DNA of 33,610 bases from Pseudomonadota bacterium. Lineage in GTDB: Bacteria > Bdellovibrionota > FAC87 > UBA2466. The number at the start of each line of letters is the position of its first letter. Positions within the stretch are counted from its first letter, which is position 1. A program made the position numbers and the translations under genes. This document shows, in pieces, positions 1 to 5,643 of this stretch. The notes under the pieces were generated by a model. The model saw only the letters and a program-made list of their open reading frames with translations. It had not been told where the DNA came from and did no database searches. The DNA is taken from contig RFNV01000224.1 of assembly GCA_009927005.1 (NCBI GenBank), forward strand, positions 1-33,610, written 5' to 3'.

Positions 1-525
1 AAAAACCCCTTTAAGTGAGCTGGTTTGGGCGAAAGCGTTCTGTTTTTCCACTCCTCTCATCATCATGCAAAGGTGGCCAGCTTCAATAACAACGCCCACC
101 CCTTGTGGGTTTAGGTGTTTCATCAAACATTCAGATATCTGGCTGGTGAGGCGTTCTTGCACCTGAAGTCGACGGGCAAAAGCATCCACAATTCGAGGAA
201 TTTTAGAAAGACCAATCACTTTGCCACTTGGAATGTATCCAACATGGCACTTTCCGAAAAAGGGAAGAAGGTGGTGTTCACAAACGCTGTACAGCTCAAT
301 ATCCTTTACTATCACCATTTCAGAATAGGGGGCATCGAAGAGCGCTCCATTGATAATAGTATCTGGGTCCTTGGCGTATCCATGGGTCAGGAAATCAAAC
401 GCCTTAAGAAAGCGATAAGGAGTCTTTTGAAGCCCGTCTCGCTCAGGATCTTCTCCTACTGATGTGAGAAGCTCCTTTAGGTTCTGTAGTAACTTCGGAT
501 TTTTCTCTAATTCTCTCGTAAACAT
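1..525 (-). CDS. folE: GTP cyclohydrolase I (3' end cut by window edge)
   Basis: GTP cyclohydrolase I converts GTP to 7,8-dihydroneopterin triphosphate, the first step of tetrahydrofolate synthesis, in the cytoplasm. I translated the minus strand by hand from the ATG at 525: 175 codons stay open to base 1. Family motifs are clear: an N-terminal helix with [12 protein letters not shown], then [16 protein letters not shown] (zinc Cys and His), then [19 protein letters not shown], then a second zinc Cys in GHLCMMMRG. Only some 10-15 C-terminal residues should be missing. The start is supported by AGGAG at 536-540, about 10 bases upstream. A small ORF ends 21 bases upstream on the same strand, so the two may be co-transcribed. 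Identification is secure. Confidence 0.95.
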   Translation of the reverse strand, partial: MFTRELEKNPKLLQNLKELLTSVGEDPERDGLQKTPYRFLKAFDFLTHGYAKDPDTIINGALFDAPYSEMVIVKDIELYSVCEHHLLPFFGKCHVGYIPSGKVIGLSKIPRIVDAFARRLQVQERLTSQISECLMKHLNPQGVGVVIEAGHLCMMMRGVEKQNAFAQTSSLKGVF

Positions 526-546
526 TTAGAATACACTCCTTAACAA

Positions 547-753
547 TTAGACACGTGTGTAACAAAACGCGCGCTTCGCGACGTTAAACCGAATTATTTG
601 CTCGAGCAACTTATTTAGGCGTTCGATTGTCTCTGGGGTGAAATTTTTTATACAGTACAATTCAACCGTAAAGACCGTTATTTGCGGATTTTCATCTAGG
701 AGAGTTGGCTTGTTTCTAAACAGTTTACGGTACTCACGTTTCGGTGAATTCAA
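547..753 (-). CDS. Small hypothetical protein upstream of folE
   Basis: A 68-codon ORF read from a TTG start and directly preceded in frame by a TAG stop. Support is a good Shine-Dalgarno (TAGGAG at 763-768, about 9 bases from the TTG) and its position 21 bases before folE on the same strand. The product is basic at the N-terminus, with a hydrophobic beta-like stretch (QITVFTVELYC) followed by a likely amphipathic helix (TPETIERLNKLLEQII). I do not recognise a family. No ATG is present and it is short, so it may be a chance ORF or a decayed gene. If real, it could be a folate- or pterin-related accessory protein, but only its position suggests this. Confidence 0.35.
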   Translation of the reverse strand: MNSPKREYRKLFRNKPTLLDENPQITVFTVELYCIKNFTPETIERLNKLLEQIIRFNVAKRAFCYTRV

Positions 754-810
754 CTAGTTCTGCTCCTAATTTAGGCAACTCTAAAGGGGGGAGTGAGGTC
801 GTGAAGCCAG

Positions 811-826
811 TGGCACACCCCTTGCT
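811..826 (+). promoter_or_regulatory. Sigma-54 (RpoN) -24/-12 promoter
   Basis: TGGCAC (811-816), five bases, then TTGCT (822-826) matches the sigma-54 consensus TGGCACG-N4-TTGCW. The invariant GG (812-813) and GC (824-825) are exactly 10 bases apart. Transcription should begin near G837, giving a leader of about 105 bases before the ATG at 942. An 11-base palindrome, CCTAATTTAGG (765-775), lies about 65 bases upstream of the predicted start and could be an activator site. It also overlaps the ribosome-binding site of the small divergent ORF, so this role is only a guess. Confidence 0.75.
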
Positions 827-837
827 CATGTCTGCTG

Positions 838-870
838 GGAGCGGGATCTTATGCTCCTAGCGTGTGCTAG
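838..870 (+). other. Tandem 5' stem-loops in the leader of the secreted-protein mRNA
   Basis: GGAGC (838-842) pairs with GCTCC (853-857), and CTAGC (857-861) pairs with GCTAG (866-870) around a GTGT loop. The first stem starts one base after the predicted sigma-54 transcription start. A stem-loop at the extreme 5' end can protect an mRNA from decay, as known for ompA-type leaders; that role here is inference. Confidence 0.5.
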
Positions 871-941
871 GTGTGTGGGCCCTGAAATTTTAAATAGCGA
901 GTTGTAGTTGTATGTTTGTTTTGTTGAAGGAGAAGCGGAAA

Positions 942-2690
942 ATGAAATCGAACAAAAATAATCGTAAGGCTCAATTTGGACGTATCGGAGTCGTTTCACT
1001 AATGGCTCTGAGTTTATCGTCACAAAGTCTCTTTGCTTTGGATCTCTGGTACATCACTGGGCCTAAGAAAGACCAAAAGCTTGAGAGTCTTTTAGAGTCT
1101 GACAAAACAGAAGCGATTGACTGGTTATCTAAGTTTGAAGCTTCTAAGTTTGTTGAAAAGTTCGGTTCTCAACCCATTCAGTTTATTGAAGGGCTTCAAG
1201 AATCTTTTAAGAAGAATAGCTCAGTAGCTGATTTCAAAGACAAGTTGAAAGAAGCTTTCAAAGCTGTCGAAGCTTCGAAGTTTGGTGGAGACAAACAAAA
1301 AGAGGCTGTTTTAAGAATTGTTGACAGAGCTATCAAAGCAGAAATCGATTCAGATGAGTTTTTAGAGCTGTCCTTGGCTTCTGAAAAAGATCGCCAGGCT
1401 TTGAATGTCACTCTCCTTCAGCCTAAGAAAGAAGATAAAGCTGATGTCGGAGAAAAAGACAGCGATAAAGAATTCCAAGCTCTCTGTGAAAGCTTAAAAG
1501 CTCAACAGAAAGAGCAATTGGCTCTTCTGGAAAAGACTCAGAAAGACCTTCTAGAAAAAGTTAACAAAGACAATGAAGCAAAACACTTAGCTGAACAAGC
1601 GCGATTAGCTGACCTTGAGAGAAAGCTTTTAGAAGCGCAGTCTTCATTAACTGCTGCTCAAGAACAAGCAAGCCAATTTGATCCAGCTGCTCTCACTCGA
1701 AAAGAGCAAGAGAAAGATGCTTCTGATGTTCTCAATGGACTCTTGGGAAGCTTAGTTCAAGACCAGAACCAGCGTAATGCTGAAGAAGAAGTGGCACCTG
1801 CACAGAATAACAACCAGCTCCCCTTCTTCCCACAACAAGCACGGGTGAGCCCAAACAACTTGAACAACTTCAATCAGCCTTTACCGAACGCGAATAACCT
1901 TCCGTTCTTCCCACAGCAAAACAGCTCGGGAATCCAAGTTCCAGTAACCTATGACCTTGGAGTATCGGGTGGACGTCCAGAGCTTGCTGACGCGCAAGAA
2001 ATCATGTCTGCGAATGATATGCGCCAGCCAGTCGCGTCCTCGATTAGTCCGATGGCTACGGTTCAAGACTTAGTAGTCGCTAAAGCTCGAGTAGCTTCAG
2101 ATGTAAAGCGAACTCAGGTTGCTTTACAAAATGCTAAAGACAAAGCTTCTCAGTTAGACGAGAAATTGGAAGAGCTTAAAGAAGGTGGTCGTGCAGCTCT
2201 AAGTCCTGCAGTGAAACAGCGCTTGGCTCAGCTTAAGCAAGCTGTTGACACAAAGACGAACTACCTCAATCAGCAACGACAAATGTTGCAGATGCTGTCT
2301 CCAGACCAAAGAGATCAGCTGAACAACACGCTGATGCAAGCTCAAATGGACTTGAACAATGCTGAGCAACAGTACAATCAGTACAATGCTCAAGTTGAAA
2401 CGGTAATCGAGCAAGCCAATGGTCAAATTAAAGCCTTGGCTAAACAAAGAGATCAGCTGAACAGCGCAGCTAATAAGTTGCAGACTCAGATGAGCAGCTT
2501 GAAAGAAGATGAAACTGCGGTCACGCAACTCATCAACAATCAAATGCAAGCTCAGATGCAGATGATGGGTGCTGGAGCTGGAACTCCCAATATTAACCGC
2601 ATCCAAAACCGAGGAGCTTCTCGGAGCCCAGTGAGAGGTGCAATCTCCGGAGCTAATGGTAACTACGTTAGACCGGCTCTCGCAAAGTAA
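942..2690 (+). CDS. Secreted Gln/Asn-rich coiled-coil protein of unknown function
   Basis: A 582-residue protein with a clear Sec signal peptide: basic start (MKSNKNNRK), hydrophobic core (about residues 14-30), likely cleavage after SLFA near residue 32. The mature part has a Glu/Lys-rich helical region (about 45-160), a coiled coil (about 180-240), a low-complexity Asn/Gln/Pro linker with two copies of LPFFPQQ (293-299 and 320-326), and a long Gln-rich coiled coil (about 375-540). The tail is Arg/Gly-rich. An in-frame ATG at 912 exists, but the ATG at 942 has AAGGAG (927-932) nine bases upstream. I see no enzyme motif and do not recognise a family; envelope or extracellular structural roles are possible. 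It has its own sigma-54 promoter, 5' stem-loops and strong terminator, so it is a single-gene unit that looks built for regulated, abundant expression. Confidence 0.85.
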   Translation: MKSNKNNRKAQFGRIGVVSLMALSLSSQSLFALDLWYITGPKKDQKLESLLESDKTEAIDWLSKFEASKFVEKFGSQPIQFIEGLQESFKKNSSVADFKDKLKEAFKAVEASKFGGDKQKEAVLRIVDRAIKAEIDSDEFLELSLASEKDRQALNVTLLQPKKEDKADVGEKDSDKEFQALCESLKAQQKEQLALLEKTQKDLLEKVNKDNEAKHLAEQARLADLERKLLEAQSSLTAAQEQASQFDPAALTRKEQEKDASDVLNGLLGSLVQDQNQRNAEEEVAPAQNNNQLPFFPQQARVSPNNLNNFNQPLPNANNLPFFPQQNSSGIQVPVTYDLGVSGGRPELADAQEIMSANDMRQPVASSISPMATVQDLVVAKARVASDVKRTQVALQNAKDKASQLDEKLEELKEGGRAALSPAVKQRLAQLKQAVDTKTNYLNQQRQMLQMLSPDQRDQLNNTLMQAQMDLNNAEQQYNQYNAQVETVIEQANGQIKALAKQRDQLNSAANKLQTQMSSLKEDETAVTQLINNQMQAQMQMMGAGAGTPNINRIQNRGASRSPVRGAISGANGNYVRPALAK

Positions 2691-2722
2691 GAACTTGCTT
2701 CGCCCCTGATAGGAGAAGCATT

Positions 2723-2830
2723 GGGTCTAGGGACCTTAAACAAAAGTTGGTGAAGTTGAGTGGGGCTCTACCGAAGTTGAGCGGTAGCGGAAGTGGAAGC
2801 GTAGTAGAGCCAAAGGTCCTGGACTGACCC
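2723..2830 (+). other. Structured 3' untranslated region, possible small RNA
   Basis: Nested pairings lie between the stop codon and the terminator. GTCTAGGGACCTT (2725-2737) pairs with AAGGTCCTGGAC (2813-2824) with one bulge and one wobble. Inside it GGCTCTAC (2764-2771) pairs with GTAGAGCC (2804-2811), or alternatively CTACCG (2768-2773) with CGGTAG (2782-2787). GAAGTTGAG is repeated at 2752-2760 and 2773-2781. No ORF is convincing here. It could be a folded 3' UTR or a 3'-derived small RNA ending at the terminator at 2912. Confidence 0.4.
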
Positions 2831-2870
2831 AAAGCCTAAAAGTGGGCGGTCAAAACAACTCGCAAAATAA

Positions 2871-2912
2871 GAAAGTCGGCCTTGCAGACAAGTTCTTGCA
2901 AGGCCGACTTTC
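2871..2912 (+). terminator. Strong intrinsic terminator of the secreted-protein unit
   Basis: A perfect 16-base stem: 2871-2886 pairs with 2897-2912 around a 10-base loop, GC-rich in the middle, followed by CATTTTT. It lies about 180 bases after the stop at 2690, so it ends a transcript with a long structured 3' region. Confidence 0.9.
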
Positions 2913-2956
2913 ATTTTTGGATTCAGGTATTTATCATTGCTAACGGCGCAATCAGA

Positions 2957-2986
2957 TTGACTCGCCAAGTCGTGGACGGCTATACT
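2957..2986 (+). promoter_or_regulatory. Sigma-70 promoter for the zinc-ribbon protein
   Basis: TTGACT (2957-2962), an 18-base spacer, and TATACT (2981-2986). Both boxes match five of six consensus bases. Transcription should start near 2993, about 35 bases before the ATG at 3028. Confidence 0.7.
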
Positions 2987-3027
2987 TAAAAGGCACAGGT
3001 GCCCTCAAAACCACAGGAGGTGGGAAG

Positions 3028-3318
3028 ATGAAAAAGGGTCGCCATCATCGTGCCGCACTTCTCGGACCGGTAAAACGGGACGTACCGGAGATTTTTTTTC
3101 GACTTTGCCACCACTGTCTCTTCTTGAACGAATCTGAATTAGAAATCCAAGAATGCAAAAAATGCGAACATAAATTTAACTTCACAGAGAAAGACGATTT
3201 CCTACCCGTTTCTGAGGAACAGTTCTTAGATCAGCAAATGGAAGAGGATGAAGAAATTCATGAACGCACTCCACCTCAGAAAAAGACGGCACTGACTGGT
3301 CTGGATGTTAAGTGGTAG
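3028..3318 (+). CDS. Small zinc-ribbon protein of unknown function
   Basis: A 96-residue cytoplasmic protein. Two Cys pairs (CHHC at 27-30, CKKC at 43-46), 12 residues apart, form a compact treble-clef or ribbon-like zinc site. The N-terminus is basic (KKGRHHR) and the C-terminal half is very acidic (QMEEDEEIHE). This layout suits a nucleic-acid- or protein-binding adaptor, but no family is recognised. The start is secure: AGGAGG sits just upstream and a near-consensus sigma-70 promoter lies at 2957-2986. The gene is convergent with the archease gene, the two stops being two bases apart with no terminator between them. Confidence 0.85.
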   Translation: MKKGRHHRAALLGPVKRDVPEIFFRLCHHCLFLNESELEIQECKKCEHKFNFTEKDDFLPVSEEQFLDQQMEEDEEIHERTPPQKKTALTGLDVKW

Positions 3319-3320
3319 GG

Positions 3321-3758
3321 TTATTTATCCAGTAAAACCTGAGCAAAAAAGATATTATCCCCTTGGTTCAAAGTCCCTAACTTTAAGTTCTCGGGCAGAA
3401 TAGATTTCAATTTTGTAATGTGTCCATGTTTGATGGGATTATAAGTTTCTCCCATCAAAGTAGCTTTAATTTTAGTTCCATTGAATTGGCTAAAGTAGAT
3501 TTGCCGAGGAAGAAATTTATTATTTTCAAACAACTGCAAGATTTCATTTAACCAAAGTGCCAGTAATTCCTCTCTTGTGTTGGACTCCACCAAAACTTCA
3601 AAGCGCTCGCCGCCTTGGATAGTTGTCAATTTAACCTGCTGGTCGGTCATGGCTAATGCTGAGTCAATGTAGAGCCGTTCCAGTGAAGGCGCCTCCAACT
3701 GGAATCCCCGATCAGCCTTTTGGTTAATAGACTGATAATCGATAGCACGCTCTCGCAT
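3321..3758 (-). CDS. Archease (SHS2-domain RtcB cofactor protein)
   Basis: 145 residues matching the archease family in length and pattern. It has an N-terminal KADRGFQLEAPSLERLYIDSA (family HTADVGI...), a middle REELLALWLNEILQLFENNKF, then GETYNPIKHGHITKLKS (family GEPYDPERHELKTEVKA), and a C-terminal FFAQVLLDK. Archease activates the RNA ligase RtcB by promoting guanylylation; the acidic metal residues would be Asp16 and the Asp two from the C-terminus, both present. The His of the usual HTAD motif is Gln here (NQKAD). No rtcB lies in the window, so the partner must be elsewhere if it exists. The ATG at 3758 has AGGGGGAAAG upstream. Confidence 0.85.
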   Translation of the reverse strand: MRERAIDYQSINQKADRGFQLEAPSLERLYIDSALAMTDQQVKLTTIQGGERFEVLVESNTREELLALWLNEILQLFENNKFLPRQIYFSQFNGTKIKATLMGETYNPIKHGHITKLKSILPENLKLGTLNQGDNIFFAQVLLDK

Positions 3759-3806
3759 ATCTTTCCCCCTTTAGCCCCCGAGAAACCTAATTATAACCAA
3801 AAAAAA

Positions 3807-3831
3807 CGGCCAGTGGTAATGCCACTGGCCG
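3807..3831 (-). terminator. Intrinsic terminator after the sigma-54 activator gene
   Basis: CGGCCAGTGG (3807-3816) and CCACTGGCCG (3822-3831) form a perfect 10-base stem with a 5-base loop. On the minus strand it is followed directly by a run of eight T. It ends the transcript of the gene at 3866-5440. Confidence 0.92.
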
Positions 3832-3865
3832 TCTCTATTATCGGGCTCTAAAGAGGAGAAACCCT

Positions 3866-5440
3866 TTAGAAGGTCCCGTCAGGTTTTCGGGCAATTTTAC
3901 GCTTGTCGAGGTTGTATTTTTCAACCTTGTTGATCAAGCCGGCTCGGGAAATGCCCAATTCCTTTGCGAGTCTCGACTTGTTCCACCCGGTGCGTTTCAA
4001 GCCTTCGCGGATCATCTCTCGCTCTAGCTCTTCAAGCGCATCTCGAAGCTTTCCTTGTATTCTGACTCCCTGAACTTTGTTTCGTTCTCCGAAGTCACGA
4101 ATTCGAGCTGAGAGCATATCTACCGTGATCTTGCCTTCCGGTCCGGCTAACACGGTGACACGCTCCATTTCATTTTCTAACTCACGGATATTACCTGGCC
4201 ATGGATAATCAAAGATTTTTTCCAGGGCTCGTTTGGTGAGTACCTTCGCTTTGATATTTTTCTCAGCGGCACTCTTTGCGAGGAAGTGATCGCAGAGAAT
4301 CGGTATATCCTCTTTTCTGTCTCGAAGAGGCGGTACCGTAATGTTAATCACGTTGATACGGTAATAAAGGTCTTCTCGGAAGGTTCCTTTTTCCACCATG
4401 TCTTTGAGGTCCTTATTCGTAGCGGCGATGATTCGCACATCTACTTTGCGTGGCTCCGTCGCACCGACTGGAATAAAGGTGCCTTCTTGGAGTACACGCA
4501 AGAGTTTCACTTGCATGGTCGGAGAAGTATCCCCGATTTCGTCGAGGAAGAAGGTTCCTCCATCTGCCATTTCAAAGAGACCCTTTTTGTCCTTGATAGC
4601 TCCTGTGAACGAACCCTTTACGTGTCCGAATAGTTCGGAATCAAGGAGGTTATCGTTAAAGGCCGAACAGTTCTGGGTAATAAACACTTTTTCTTTGCGA
4701 GTGCTATTGTAATGAATAGCTTTGGCAATGAGTTCTTTACCAGTACCGTTTTCCCCTTGGATCAAACAAGTGCTTTCGCTGTTTTTGATTTTCTCCAAGA
4801 GACCATACACATCTTGCATGGGCTTGGATTTGCCGATCATGTTGTCGTACTTATAACGGATGCCTAGTTCTTTATTCAATTCTTGAATCCGATCATCTCT
4901 CAGACTGATCTCTTTATGGAGTGTACTGATTTCTTTAGATACGAGATCGGAGAGTTCATTAAAATAAGGTTGTTGTTCCTTATCGATCGATCTCAACTTA
5001 GAAACCGCATAGTCGACATCCTGACTAGCTAGATTGAATTGGGCCAGAGCCTTAGAAAGCTCTTTTCGTTGAGCTTCTGTAGCACCTTCGGGCAAATACC
5101 CAACACAGATAACGCCACCCATGAATTCATTGTCGATAACAATGGGAAAAGAAGAGGTGTGAAGGTTCGGCAAAAAAGGGCGAACCATTTCCTTTTCTTG
5201 AGTTCGTCTGAGTTCATTTACTGTTTCTCTGACAAATTCAGAAAGAGCCTCGTATCCTTCATCTCTTTGGAGAAGAAGACCCACTACTTTGTTTGTGAAT
5301 TCGTATTTCTTGCCTTTTTCAAGAAGCTTGAGGTTGCCTCTATCATCAGCAAAAAATACATCGATGGAAAACCACTTTCCAATGACCTCACGTAATTTTC
5401 GAATCACGTGTATATGCTCAAACTCATCCCAATTAATCAT
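3866..5440 (-). CDS. Sigma-54-dependent enhancer-binding regulator
   Basis: A 524-residue bacterial enhancer-binding protein that would remodel sigma-54 RNA polymerase. Residues 1-150 form a sensory domain resembling PocR/GAF ligand-binding folds (FPIVIDNEFMGGVICVGY); there is no receiver domain. A helical linker (150-195) follows. The AAA+ domain has Walker A GENGTGKE (229-236), the sigma-54 contact loop as GSFTGA (276-281; usual form GAFTGA), Walker B GGTFFLDEIGD (294-304) and FREDLYYRINV. The C-terminus carries a Fis-type helix-turn-helix (KSRLAKELGISRAGLINKV). GGAGG precedes the ATG. The gene is monocistronic, with a sigma-70 promoter at 5566-5594 and a terminator at 3807-3831. Its target is unknown; the sigma-54 promoter at 811-826 is the only one I found in the window, so that is a candidate. 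Confidence 0.95.
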   Translation of the reverse strand: MINWDEFEHIHVIRKLREVIGKWFSIDVFFADDRGNLKLLEKGKKYEFTNKVVGLLLQRDEGYEALSEFVRETVNELRRTQEKEMVRPFLPNLHTSSFPIVIDNEFMGGVICVGYLPEGATEAQRKELSKALAQFNLASQDVDYAVSKLRSIDKEQQPYFNELSDLVSKEISTLHKEISLRDDRIQELNKELGIRYKYDNMIGKSKPMQDVYGLLEKIKNSESTCLIQGENGTGKELIAKAIHYNSTRKEKVFITQNCSAFNDNLLDSELFGHVKGSFTGAIKDKKGLFEMADGGTFFLDEIGDTSPTMQVKLLRVLQEGTFIPVGATEPRKVDVRIIAATNKDLKDMVEKGTFREDLYYRINVINITVPPLRDRKEDIPILCDHFLAKSAAEKNIKAKVLTKRALEKIFDYPWPGNIRELENEMERVTVLAGPEGKITVDMLSARIRDFGERNKVQGVRIQGKLRDALEELEREMIREGLKRTGWNKSRLAKELGISRAGLINKVEKYNLDKRKIARKPDGTF

Positions 5441-5565
5441 AGCAACCTCCTAATCAAAAAAAACGTTTACGGCCCTATCGCTTTCTTGCGGGTTACTGTG
5501 TACTTCTTGTACGAACTAACTTGTGAGGGGCGAACTGTCTGCTTCTTCAACGTCCAACAATTAAC

Positions 5566-5594
5566 AGTGTACAGATATTAACACGCAGTGTCAA
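5566..5594 (-). promoter_or_regulatory. Sigma-70 promoter for the sigma-54 activator gene
   Basis: On the minus strand: consensus TTGACA (5594-5589), a 17-base spacer, and TACACT (5571-5566). The transcript would start near 5559, giving a leader of about 120 bases before the ATG at 5440. Confidence 0.75.
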
Positions 5595-5643
5595 TGGGGC
5601 GCTGATCAGAGAGCAGTCAAAGTTTGTGAAGAAATTTTCACAA

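Noticed and set aside
912-941. Ten-codon upstream extension of the secreted coiled-coil protein.
   Set aside because: The ATG at 942 has AAGGAG at ideal distance and gives a textbook signal peptide; the upstream ATG has no ribosome-binding site.
2199-2606. 135-codon minus-strand ORF inside the secreted-protein gene.
   Set aside because: It is the antisense shadow of a Gln/Leu-rich coiled coil, giving an artificial Leu/Ser/His-rich product with no start signal.
2723-2830. tRNA-like cloverleaf.
   Set aside because: The nested stems lack a T-loop sequence, D-loop, anticodon arm of correct size and acceptor end.
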